Of a DNA stretch of 42,645 bases, positions 16,097 to 23,213 are shown one piece after another. The DNA is taken from positions 1-42,645 of the forward strand of contig JAAEPE010000211.1 of the NCBI GenBank assembly GCA_024222395.1, given 5' to 3'. The DNA comes from Myxococcales bacterium (lineage in GTDB: Bacteria; Myxococcota_A; Polyangia; Haliangiales; Haliangiaceae). A model generated the notes under the pieces. It saw only the letters and a program-made list of their open reading frames with translations, was not told where the DNA came from and ran no database searches. The translations under genes were made by a program, and so were the position numbers. How positions within the stretch are numbered: position 1 is the stretch's first letter; each line of letters begins with the position of its first letter.

Positions 16097-16561
16097 CTAG
16101 AATCCCAGGTCGATGTAGCAGAACTCGTTGCCGCAGCCGTCATCGCAGACGCACTCTTTGCCATCGACTTCGTAGAGGCGCCAGTACTTCCGCCCCTTGG
16201 TCGAGCGAAAGGTAAATGTGCCCTTGGTAACCTGCTCTTTCGCGGCCTCGTTGCGAAACTCCAGATTGGGAACACCCCTTAGCATTCCCTCTAGCGTGAA
16301 CTCGGTCTTGGAAACAGGCCTGACGATTCCATTGACCTCGAGGCGATACGGGGCTTTCTCGACTTTGGCAATTAGTACGAGGGCGTTGGCTTCGCGGAAG
16401 ATCTTGCCCGGCCCGGTGCGCTTGCCATCGTTAACTCGGTTGACGCCAAGCTTGTGCTTGCCTGTGTAGTGGCTATCGAAGGGAATGTCCTGATGGGCTT
16501 CTTCTCCGCCGTTCGCTTCTTCTCCGCCGTTCGCTTCTTCTCCGCCGTTCGCTTCATTCAC
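16097..16561 (-). CDS. Hypothetical protein with ANGGEE repeats (3' part of broken gene?)
   Basis: A 154-residue reading from GTG 16561. It opens with three ANGGEE repeats and continues into a beta-rich domain with a terminal Cys cluster (ECVCDDGCGNEFCYIDLGF). I do not recognise the family. The same frame stays open upstream as QRAQPAIADAPIVNE, and the neighbouring frame upstream encodes a signal-peptide-like, Pro/Ala/Lys-rich segment. The ORF is therefore probably the 3' portion of a secreted-protein gene whose 5' part is one frame away (16562-16785). It sits just downstream of tatC in the same direction. Confidence 0.55.
   Translation of the reverse strand: MNEANGGEEANGGEEANGGEEAHQDIPFDSHYTGKHKLGVNRVNDGKRTGPGKIFREANALVLIAKVEKAPYRLEVNGIVRPVSKTEFTLEGMLRGVPNLEFRNEAAKEQVTKGTFTFRSTKGRKYWRLYEVDGKECVCDDGCGNEFCYIDLGF
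16499..16552 (-). repeat. Three tandem 18-bp repeats (ANGGEE)
   Basis: The unit GCGAACGGCGGAGAAGAA occurs three times in tandem, essentially without change, encoding Ala-Asn-Gly-Gly-Glu-Glu. The identity at synonymous sites points to recent replication slippage. Confidence 0.85.
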
Positions 16562-16785
16562 AATGGGCGCGTCTGCAATGGCGGGCTGTGCTCTTTGGGA
16601 GCCTTGGGCACTGGAGCCTCTTCCGGCTTGTCCACGGTCGCAGTCCCTTGCTTGACTTTGGGAGCGGCCGTGCTCGCAGTCTCTGCCGTTTCGCCCTTGG
16701 GCGTATCCGAGCTACCTGATGCGCCAAGCGCACCACAAAGAACCACTGCGAGCTTCCACGACGGTACATAGCAGTGATGGTACAG
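16562..16785 (-). pseudogene. 5' part of frameshifted secreted-protein gene
   Basis: The frame stopping at the TGA at 16560-16558 reads VPSWKLAVVLCGALGASG, a signal-peptide-like stretch, then a Pro/Ala/Lys-rich linker (VDKPEEAPVPKAPK). Its only near-upstream start is CTG at 16785 or GTG at 16746. The downstream ORF at 16097-16561 continues naturally after a -1 shift near 16590-16600. No slippery heptamer is present at the expected spot, so a mutation or sequence error is likelier than programmed frameshifting. Confidence 0.45.
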
Positions 16786-16794
16786 GGGCGTCTC

Positions 16795-17670
16795 CTAAGA
16801 GCCGTTGTCGTTATCGTTGTCGTTGTCGTTGTCGTCACTAGCGAGTGCTCGCGCTTTCCGCTCTTTGGCGATCGTGATGAAGAAGGCCAAGATGATCGAG
16901 ATATTGTAGAGAACGATCAGCGGCCCTGCCATGAAGAGCTGAGAGTAGATGTCTGGGGGAGTTAGGGCCGCTGCCACCAGGAACGCGAGCAAGGTAGCCC
17001 AGCGGTTGAACTTCCAAAGGCTGCGATGGGTGACGAGGCCCGCAAATGCCATCACCGTGATAACCAGGGGCAACTCGAAGATAAGCCCAAAGCCGATGAG
17101 CAGCTTCTTGGCAAAGTCGAGGTACTCACGCATCCCGAGTAAGGGCCTCAGACCAACTTGGGAGTCTCCTACGGAGAGGCTATTGGTGGCGTAGTTTAGG
17201 AGAAACTCGCAGACTGCGGGCAAAACCATCGTGTAGCAAAATAGGGCACCACCAGCGAAGAGCAGCGCCGAAACCATCGCGAATACGATGCCCCAAAGGC
17301 GCTCCTTCTTGTAGAGCCCCGGCGCGATGAACTTCCATAGCTGATAGAAGATCACTGGTGAGGAGACGAATATTCCCGCCCAAAAGGCCAGGGAGAAGTA
17401 TGTCCAGAACGGGTCGATGAGCCCCGCAAAATAGAATGAGCTGTCTCCCAGGGCCTCGTTGTCTGGCTGCATGGTTTCCCACCTAGTCAGGAGCGGTTGC
17501 GCGAGAAGGACGAATATCTCTTCAGAGAACTTAAGCGAGACCGCAAAGCCCGCCGCTAGCGCGATGACGGAGTATCGAAGCCTTTGCCGCAGTTCGCGAA
17601 TGTGCTCTGCGAAAGCCATGCGGCCTTCATAGAGAACCTTTTTTGCAGGCTGTGGCGTCTCCTCAGCCAT
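16795..17670 (-). CDS. tatC: Sec-independent (Tat) translocase subunit TatC
   Basis: A 291-residue TatC, the signal-peptide receptor of the twin-arginine translocase. The start at 17670 gives MAEETPQPAKK and overlaps the tatB stop by 8 bp. The N-terminal FAEHIRELRQRLRYSVIALAAG matches the conserved TatC motif (HLxELRxRL). Six TM helices follow, with FWTYFSLAFWAGIFVSSPVIFYQLWKFIAPGLYKKER and GFGLIFELPLVI as recognisable landmarks. The C-terminus carries a family-atypical Asp-Asn tail (DDNDNDNDNDNGS) encoded by a GAC-AAC repeat. It works with TatB, encoded immediately upstream. Confidence 0.95.
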   Translation of the reverse strand: MAEETPQPAKKVLYEGRMAFAEHIRELRQRLRYSVIALAAGFAVSLKFSEEIFVLLAQPLLTRWETMQPDNEALGDSSFYFAGLIDPFWTYFSLAFWAGIFVSSPVIFYQLWKFIAPGLYKKERLWGIVFAMVSALLFAGGALFCYTMVLPAVCEFLLNYATNSLSVGDSQVGLRPLLGMREYLDFAKKLLIGFGLIFELPLVITVMAFAGLVTHRSLWKFNRWATLLAFLVAAALTPPDIYSQLFMAGPLIVLYNISIILAFFITIAKERKARALASDDNDNDNDNDNGS

Positions 17671-18262
17671 TTTTCGAGTCGTCGTCGCCGACGTTGCCAT
17701 CTTGCGGGTCACGCGCTACCGAACCAGTCGGTTGCTTGACCATGGGTAGATCCGGATCGGGCTTGGCTTCTTCGGCTTCGTGAGGGTTCGTGGCTGTGGT
17801 CCCCCAGTTGTCGTTGCTATTGTCGTTGCTATTGTCGTAGGCCTTGTCGAGTTGAGCTCCGAGCTCAGGGTCGAGTTTTGCTGACGACGTATCGCCGGTC
17901 TTGGCCTCGTCGCTACTACTTGGCTCTATGGGATTCCCGGACTCGTCGTGAGGCGCATCCTCTCCTTCTTCTCCTGGAGGCTCGCTTTCGCCGGCCTCCT
18001 TGGGAGGTGCGTGGAAGTCTTCGCCGGTAGCGCGTTTGTAGAGACTCTCGGGATCACCGCGCAGAGCACCCTTAATCTCGCGTACCGCTTCGCCAATCTC
18101 TGTGTCCAGCTCGATGGTGGACTGCAGATCTTTGGTGCTCGCGCGCAAATCACGAATGCCTTTGCCGATCGCCTTTGCAGCTCCTGGCAATCGGTCTGGA
18201 CCGACAACGAGAAGGGCTACAACAGCGATGAGAAGTATCTCACCCATGCCCATTCCGAACAT
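17663..18262 (-). CDS. tatB: Tat translocase subunit TatB (TatA/B family)
   Basis: A 199-residue protein with the TatA/B hallmark: one N-terminal TM helix (MGEILLIAVVALLVVGPDRLP) ending in the conserved Gly-Pro hinge, then an amphipathic helix (GAAKAIGKGIRDLRAST). The Glu in the TM segment (GEILLI) and the long, acidic, disordered C-terminal half fit TatB better than TatA. The tail contains DNSNDNSNDN, echoing the Asp-Asn tail of the neighbouring TatC. A TAGTAT box 7 nt before the ATG may be its promoter. No separate tatA is visible in the window. Confidence 0.88.
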   Translation of the reverse strand: MFGMGMGEILLIAVVALLVVGPDRLPGAAKAIGKGIRDLRASTKDLQSTIELDTEIGEAVREIKGALRGDPESLYKRATGEDFHAPPKEAGESEPPGEEGEDAPHDESGNPIEPSSSDEAKTGDTSSAKLDPELGAQLDKAYDNSNDNSNDNWGTTATNPHEAEEAKPDPDLPMVKQPTGSVARDPQDGNVGDDDSKNG

Positions 18263-18269
18263 CGCCGGG

Positions 18270-18275
18270 ATACTA
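18270..18275 (-). promoter_or_regulatory. TANNNT -10-like box before tatB
   Basis: On the minus strand TAGTAT ends 7 nt before the tatB ATG, again a leaderless-type spacing. The -35 is weak. Confidence 0.35.
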
Positions 18276-18371
18276 ACTGCTCGCCCCGCACTTCGATAGC
18301 TTCCAGGCCAACCGGCTGCTCAGGCTAGAGGCCGCGATCCCTATTATTGTCCACGGTCCTGGGATCTCAGC

Positions 18372-19379
18372 CTAGCCTGTGAAAAGACTGAGTTGCTCAG
18401 GGGGGCCAATGGTCTCAATCTTGAGTTTTGGGAGGGCCTTTCTGAGTCCTGCGCCCTGGTCGCAGGTGTGGGTGAGATAGACCTGCCCAGCGCCGCTGCT
18501 TCGAATGTACTGAACGAGTTCACCGTGATCGGCCTGATTGCTGAGAGCGAATCCCTCGCTAGCGCCTGCTGCTTCGATGCTCAAAGGCTCGAGCGCCTGC
18601 CCAGAGACGAGAAAGACATCACTTCCCTTGGGCAATGCATCGCTCTCGAGTCTCGATCGGGTGTGGACAGGCCATAGGAGGATCCGACCGGTCGTGGCGG
18701 AAGGACTCCAGCGACGGAGATCGGAGAAGAGGTCAGGGCGGGATCGGCGAGCAGCGTCGTGAAAACTGCGATGTGCTTGCAGGGGAATGCATCGCTCTGA
18801 GAGTCGCGAGGCAAGATCTAGTGCCTTGCCCGTGTCGCCAACGAGCAGGACCGCAACTCCGCGGTCTCTCGCGATCTGCTCGCAGCGATCTCCGAGCTGA
18901 GCGAGCACGTTTTCCTGGTCGGGAAAGTCAAAGCGCGGGGCGCCGTAGCGAGCAGAGATCACCAAGGTGTCGGTAGAACGGTGGTCTAGCGGGCAGCCAA
19001 CTGTGGAGCCTCGCGGGTTTACCGTGCCGGCGTAGACAATTTTATGAGCCCCAAGTTTGACCAGGAGCTGCGCCGAGCCCAAGGCGTGACCCGAAGAAAA
19101 GAGCTCGATGCGGTGGGTGCCGAGAGTGAAAGGCTGGCCAAAGGGAGGAGCTAGGCGCGAGCCCGTTTGACTACCTACGTTACCGAGCAGTTTGAAGCTG
19201 TCTTGGCTTGCGATGAGCTGAGCGTGACGAGCCCCGCGCATGGCACTCGCCGAGGATAGAAAGCAGATGTCTCGCGCTCGAATCGCGTCGCACCAGATCG
19301 ATGTTCCGGTTAGGTGAATTCCCTCGCGCCATGTGACGAGAGCCGCCTGTCGGCCTTTGCGCCCAGCCTTAGTAACCAC
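18372..19379 (-). CDS. Metallo-beta-lactamase-fold exonuclease-like protein lacking metal ligands
   Basis: The 335-residue product aligns by eye with DNA ligase-associated MBL/beta-CASP exonucleases: the GIHLTGTSIWCDAIRARDICFLSS N-terminal strand, FSSGHALGSAQLLVKLG, IVYAGTVNPRGS and C-terminal SNQADHGELVQYIRSSGAGQVYLTHT. However, the metal-binding His-x-His-x-Asp-His is replaced (LSSASAMRGARH, 41-52), the ligand Asp of the YxGD motif is Thr119, and the Ser-x-His-Ala-Asp motif reads SNQAD. Catalysis is therefore unlikely; a structural or regulatory role is inferred. GTG start without a clear ribosome site. It lies upstream of tatBC in the same direction. Confidence 0.75.
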   Translation of the reverse strand: MVTKAGRKGRQAALVTWREGIHLTGTSIWCDAIRARDICFLSSASAMRGARHAQLIASQDSFKLLGNVGSQTGSRLAPPFGQPFTLGTHRIELFSSGHALGSAQLLVKLGAHKIVYAGTVNPRGSTVGCPLDHRSTDTLVISARYGAPRFDFPDQENVLAQLGDRCEQIARDRGVAVLLVGDTGKALDLASRLSERCIPLQAHRSFHDAARRSRPDLFSDLRRWSPSATTGRILLWPVHTRSRLESDALPKGSDVFLVSGQALEPLSIEAAGASEGFALSNQADHGELVQYIRSSGAGQVYLTHTCDQGAGLRKALPKLKIETIGPPEQLSLFTG

Positions 19380-19445
19380 GCGCGCACACTGGCAGAGTTG
19401 CTACTGATGTGCCAGTGGTGAGGACGCTAGCCTGTCGGTGACCGG

Positions 19446-20030
19446 TCAAGTCACGACGAGAGTCTCGGTCTCACTCGGAGCACATATGAGCGGAAACGTG
19501 GTTCTTAGACCAAGTACTGATCGTCGAGCTGCCCCCTGAGAAAGGCCTTCTCGAGGGTGTCGACTGTCTGGACAAGCTCTTTCTGAGCCCGGAAACATGA
19601 TAAAGAGGTGAAGCTCCGACTCTTCCGGAAGCGGGTCTTGCGTCACAACAAAGACACCTTCGTCGTTGATGTCTCGGGTGTAGCTATCGACCGGCCCCTC
19701 CATGCCACCATAGGTGACTTTGAGGTGAACTGGCAGACGCCTTGCTTCGCGAAGATTGAGGAGGCCTCCGCGCACGTATCCGTTAAGGTAGTTGATCTTC
19801 TCGCGTTCGTTATTACCAACGGCAATGCTGCAGCCTATTGGAAGTGTGGCTTCGCCTCGCAAGCATCGGGAGATCACGGTGCCGCGGAAGACCACTTTCG
19901 GGCCACCTGGACCGACAATGACGTCGAGCCGTATGGGCGTACCAATGTCGGGAGGATCATCGGTCGCCACGAAGATGGCGGCATCGTGAGGCTGGTAGAC
20001 CTTAATCCAGTCGCCCTTGTCGTCATAGTG
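19446..20030 (-). pseudogene. Decayed double-PilZ (TIGR02266-like) protein
   Basis: The frame open from 20030 reads AAIFVATDDPPDIGTPIRLDV, the second half of a PilZ domain, then REARRLPVHLKVTYGG...SYTRDINDEGVFVVTQDPLPEESELHLFI, most of a second PilZ domain of the myxococcal type. No usable start codon exists upstream of GTG 19970, which would cut the first domain, and the in-frame TAA at 20033-20031 blocks extension. After MFPGSE the frame turns into low-quality sequence while the neighbouring frame reads RAQKELVQTVDTLEKAFLRG, so a 3' frameshift is likely too. Intact members bind cyclic di-GMP or act as motility adaptors. If translated, the ORF would span 19446-19970. Confidence 0.6.
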
Positions 20031-20061
20031 TTAGGTTGATGTGCACGAACTCGCGAATTCT

Positions 20062-20080
20062 ATCCCAATCCAATTGGGAT
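20062..20080. repeat. Hairpin, 8-bp arms
   Basis: ATCCCAAT (20062-20069) and ATTGGGAT (20073-20080) flank a CCA loop. First of three consecutive hairpins between pspA and the PilZ relic. Confidence 0.6.
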
Positions 20081-20108
20081 GCGAAGAAAGTGGGTGAAGG
20101 GCGGTGAA

Positions 20109-20127
20109 GGGCTGAGCTGCTCAGCCC
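20109..20127 (-). terminator. Terminator-like hairpin downstream of pspA
   Basis: GGGCTGAG (20109-20116) and CTCAGCCC (20120-20127) form a perfect 8-bp stem with a 3-nt loop about 30 bp beyond the pspA stop; only TTC follows on the minus strand. Confidence 0.45.
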
Positions 20128-20132
20128 CGAAA

Positions 20133-20149
20133 TGCGACGATCAGTCGCA
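20133..20149 (-). terminator. Second terminator-like hairpin downstream of pspA
   Basis: TGCGAC (20133-20138) pairs with GTCGCA (20144-20149) around a 5-nt loop, followed on the minus strand by TTTC. It lies 9 bp after the pspA stop codon. Confidence 0.45.
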
Positions 20150-20157
20150 CCTGGCCG

Positions 20158-21120
20158 CTACTTGCTGGCGGTTTCGTCGCCGGCTTCAACTTCGGCCATT
20201 TGCCGCTCGAGGTCTTGAAGCTCGGCTCTTAGCTCATCCATATCGACTCCCGAAAGGTCGAGTTCTTCGAGCTCTTTCATATCGTCGGCGGAAAGACCGC
20301 CTTCGGAGCCGCCCGTCTCGACAGAAGCTGAGGCGTCTGCGGCTTCGGTCGAACTAGCTTCGGCCTTGGGCTCTCCTGTAGGGCTGGCATCAGCAGGCGT
20401 ACCACCTGCGCTGAGCTGCTTGGCATCGCCACCGCTGCCACTGCCGAGCATACCCATCTTGGCTTTGAGCTCGGCGAGATCGTCACCGGCATTCGCACCA
20501 CCGGCCTCCAGGGCCAGAAACTGGGATTCAAGGCTTGAACCAGAGAGCTCACCTGCCAACTCGGCACCGGCCTCGGCTTCGGCTTCGAGCAAGTTGATCT
20601 GATCCGACATGCGCTCAAAGGTGTCGAAGGCACTGGTATCTCCAAGCCCCTGCATCGTGTTCGCGATTTGATTCTGGGCCTCTGCTCGCTTCTTGCGTGC
20701 GATAAGGATGTTCTTCTTCCGCTTGGCCTCTTCGATCTTGTTTGCCAGGAGCCTGAGTGCGTCTTTTAGTTTGTCGACTGCGGCCTTCTGCGCAATCCAC
20801 TGTTGCTGGAACTGGCCGGCGACGTCTTCGTGCTCTTGCTTGCGAGTAAGGGCCTGGCGAGCGAGATCGTCGTTTCCGGCGCGCACTGCCAGCATGGCCT
20901 TGCGCTCCCAGTCTTTGCTCTTGTCGAGCTCGACATTGTAGTGTTTCTGCAGCTTCTTCTCGTCGGCAATCGCAATCGCCACTGACTTCTTGGCCTCGAC
21001 GAGCTGCTGCTGCATGTCCAGGAGGACCTGGGTGAGCATCTTCTCAGGGTCCTCAGACCGGCTGATCAGGTCGTTGAGGTTCGATTTGATAAGCGTTCCG
21101 AGTCTTGAAAATATGCCCAT
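20158..21120 (-). CDS. pspA: PspA/IM30-family membrane-protection protein
   Basis: A 320-residue ESCRT-III-like protein. The start chosen (ATG 21120) gives the canonical MGIFSRLGTLIKSNLNDLISRSEDPEKMLTQVLLDMQQQLVEAKKSVA, with an N-terminal amphipathic helix and long coiled-coil alpha hairpin up to about residue 200. The open frame upstream has no PspA character. The C-terminal 100 residues are an Ala/Glu/Gly/Ser-rich extension ending in a helical SADDMKELEELDLSGVDMDELRAELQDLERQMAEVE, longer than in E. coli PspA. It probably supports the inner membrane under stress. A promoter (TTGCAA, 17 bp, TAGGCT) is visible upstream. No pspF or pspBC partners are seen. Confidence 0.93.
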   Translation of the reverse strand: MGIFSRLGTLIKSNLNDLISRSEDPEKMLTQVLLDMQQQLVEAKKSVAIAIADEKKLQKHYNVELDKSKDWERKAMLAVRAGNDDLARQALTRKQEHEDVAGQFQQQWIAQKAAVDKLKDALRLLANKIEEAKRKKNILIARKKRAEAQNQIANTMQGLGDTSAFDTFERMSDQINLLEAEAEAGAELAGELSGSSLESQFLALEAGGANAGDDLAELKAKMGMLGSGSGGDAKQLSAGGTPADASPTGEPKAEASSTEAADASASVETGGSEGGLSADDMKELEELDLSGVDMDELRAELQDLERQMAEVEAGDETASK

Positions 21121-21154
21121 AATTGTCTTCGCTTGCAGCGGAGGTTCACTGCAA

Positions 21155-21183
21155 AGCCTACGGTAAGAATCGCCAGGTTGCAA
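21155..21183 (-). promoter_or_regulatory. Predicted sigma-70-type promoter of pspA
   Basis: On the minus strand: TTGCAA (21183-21178), 17-bp spacer, TAGGCT (21160-21155). The start of pspA is about 35 nt downstream, so this transcript would have a leader. Confidence 0.45.
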
Positions 21184-21216
21184 CGTCGGTCCTCGCCGTG
21201 ATACAGGCCCGAGGCC

Positions 21217-21993
21217 GTGAATCCTGAGGCGGAATCGACCGCAAGCACCCAGCTGCCCCGTAGCCCACTTCCCCGTCATGTGGCGATCATCATGGATGGC
21301 AATGGCCGTTGGGCCGAGACCCGTGGCTTGCCCAGGCTCGAAGGACACCGAGAAGGCGCCAAGAGTGTGCGTGATGTAGTGCGAGCTGCGCGCAGGTCTG
21401 GATTGGAGGCTCTGACCCTCTACGCCTTTTCCGCGCAGAATTGGGCGCGCCCGAGTGAAGAGGTCACTGGGCTCATGGAGCTGCTCCGGGATTACTTGAT
21501 CGACGAGCGCCCAGAGATCATAGAAAACGGAATTCAGCTCAGAGCCATTGGTGACATTGATCGCCTGCCTGCTCTGGTTCGTGCGCCTCTCGATGCTCTC
21601 AGTACTGACTCTGCTGCCAATTCGGACATGGTTCTGAATCTGGCCCTCAGCTACGGGGGACGAGAGTCGATCGCGGCGGCGGCCCAGCGCCTTGCCAAGC
21701 GAGTGGCTGCGGGCGAATTAGATCCTGGCGACCTCGATGTTGAGCAGTTTGGGGCCGAGATGCCGACTGCCAAGCTTCCCGGATTGGATCTTCTTATCAG
21801 GACTTCGGGGGAACAGAGAATTTCTAACTTCCTCTTGTGGGAGGCCGGCTACGCCGAGTTGTACTTCACCGAAGTACTCTGGCCAGACTTCCGAAAGGAA
21901 GCCCTCGCAGATGCTCTCGAGGAGTATCAGACTCGAGAACGACGCTTCGGGCTCACAGGCGCACAAATTGAATCAGGAGACCTTGCTCCATAG
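21217..21993 (+). CDS. uppS: Undecaprenyl-diphosphate synthase (isoprenyl transferase)
   Basis: A 258-residue cis-prenyltransferase that condenses farnesyl diphosphate with isopentenyl diphosphate to make the C55 carrier lipid for cell-wall synthesis. Diagnostic segments: HVAIIMDGNGRWAETRGLPRLEGHREGAKSVR with the catalytic Asp27, LTLYAFSAQNWARPSEEV, LNLALSYGGRESIAAA, and the C-terminal DLLIRTSGEQRISNFLLWEAGYAELYFTEVLWPDF. Length is typical. The GTG start at 21217 leaves a short non-conserved N-terminus. It is followed 36 bp later by cdsA, the usual gene order, and diverges from pspA. Confidence 0.96.
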   Translation: MNPEAESTASTQLPRSPLPRHVAIIMDGNGRWAETRGLPRLEGHREGAKSVRDVVRAARRSGLEALTLYAFSAQNWARPSEEVTGLMELLRDYLIDERPEIIENGIQLRAIGDIDRLPALVRAPLDALSTDSAANSDMVLNLALSYGGRESIAAAAQRLAKRVAAGELDPGDLDVEQFGAEMPTAKLPGLDLLIRTSGEQRISNFLLWEAGYAELYFTEVLWPDFRKEALADALEEYQTRERRFGLTGAQIESGDLAP

Positions 21994-22029
21994 CGAGGGG
22001 GTTCTTCCCAAGACGAAAGTGACGACGTT

Positions 22030-22854
22030 ATGGCACTAGGAAATCTGGCAGCACGAGCACTAGTAGCGGTAGTAGCACTGCCTCCGCTAGTTGCCGCGAT
22101 CTACCTCGATTCCTCGCACTACGTCTGGGGCATCGTCATGGTTGCCTCGCTGATCGCAATGTACGAGTACTTGGCTATGGGCACCTGCGACGAGACTGAT
22201 CGCAGAGTTTCTCTGGTGATAGGCGCTGCTGCTTGCTCCGTACTCTACTGGTTGCCGCCAGTATACAACCCGACGCTCTTGGCACTGGTTATCGCCTTCA
22301 TTCCGACTGCTCTCTACTACGTCTTTCGCTTTGGCGACATGGACAAAGTTGCAGACAGACTCAACACTTCGGTCATCGCCATCGTCTATGGCGGTATCAT
22401 GTTCGGCTTCTTGCCGCTGCTCAAGCGCTCAATGGGTGACACGGGTGGCGATATCATACTACTTATTCTGATGACGGCCTGGCTCTCGGATACCGGTGGC
22501 TACTTCGCCGGCAAGTACCTAGGCCATGCCAAACTCTATCCCGCTGTGAGCCCAAAGAAGACTTGGGCCGGCTCGATTGGTGGTGTCGCCGCTGTGCTTA
22601 TCGGCTGCGCTGTCTTCAAGCACTTTCGCTTGGGGTCGCTGCCATGGATCGACTTGATTCTCCTCTGTGGTCCGGGCGCAGTACTTGGCCAACTCGGTGA
22701 TCTTTGCGAGTCGCTCATGAAGCGCTCTCGTGGCGTGAAGGATTCGGGCAGCATTCTGCCTGGTCATGGCGGCATCTTGGATCGCGTTGATGCGGTGCTA
22801 TTTATTGGCCCGTACTTCTTTGCCTACATGATGGTTCGCGCCGCGCTCATGTAG
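22030..22854 (+). CDS. cdsA: Phosphatidate cytidylyltransferase (CDP-diglyceride synthase)
   Basis: A 274-residue polytopic membrane enzyme making CDP-diacylglycerol from CTP and phosphatidic acid. The C-terminal signature is clear: LSDTGGYFAGKYLGHAKLYPAVSPKKTWAGSIGGVAA followed by LGQLGDLCESLMKRSRGVKDSGSILPGHGGILDRVDAVLFIGPYFF, including the S-x-(8)-K-R-x(4)-K-D-x-G-x(5)-P-G-H-G-G-x(2)-D-R-x-D pattern. Seven or so TM helices span the N-terminal part. It pairs with uppS; dxr and rseP, often next in other genomes, are not here. Confidence 0.96.
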   Translation: MALGNLAARALVAVVALPPLVAAIYLDSSHYVWGIVMVASLIAMYEYLAMGTCDETDRRVSLVIGAAACSVLYWLPPVYNPTLLALVIAFIPTALYYVFRFGDMDKVADRLNTSVIAIVYGGIMFGFLPLLKRSMGDTGGDIILLILMTAWLSDTGGYFAGKYLGHAKLYPAVSPKKTWAGSIGGVAAVLIGCAVFKHFRLGSLPWIDLILLCGPGAVLGQLGDLCESLMKRSRGVKDSGSILPGHGGILDRVDAVLFIGPYFFAYMMVRAALM

Positions 22855-23213
22855 CGGGCGTGAGCCTGACCTCAGAGATTCGTCCAGAGCTTCACGCCGG
22901 GAGTCTCAGATTTCCGTTATCCCTCGGAGGCCAATCGAAGTGGGCCGCGGATCGGGCGAGCAGGGAGATCCTCCCACTCCTCGACCTCCAAGTCTCCGGT
23001 ACGTTGGAGCTTGTACCTGGCGGTCGGTGGGGTGCGGCACAATTCTGCAGGCGACGCTAGTGCCAGTCGCGAGGAGTTGTTGTTGTTCGAAGGGGGGATG
23101 CGGTGGGCATAGAAGCGTATTCAGCAAGCACCATGCCGATTGTGCCTCCTGCCGGATCACCATCAATGGGTGATGAGTCGCCGCGAGCCGGAGTGGACTT
23201 TCGCTACCAGCGA
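22855..23213. other. Intergenic stretch, nothing supported
   Basis: Between two convergent genes. Open frames on both strands are Pro/Arg/Cys-rich shadows. I see no hairpin with a U-tract, tRNA or known motif. Confidence 0.5.

Noticed and set aside
16590..16610. Programmed -1 ribosomal frameshift in the secreted-protein gene
   Set aside because: No X-XXY-YYZ slippery heptamer in the correct phase and no obvious downstream pseudoknot.
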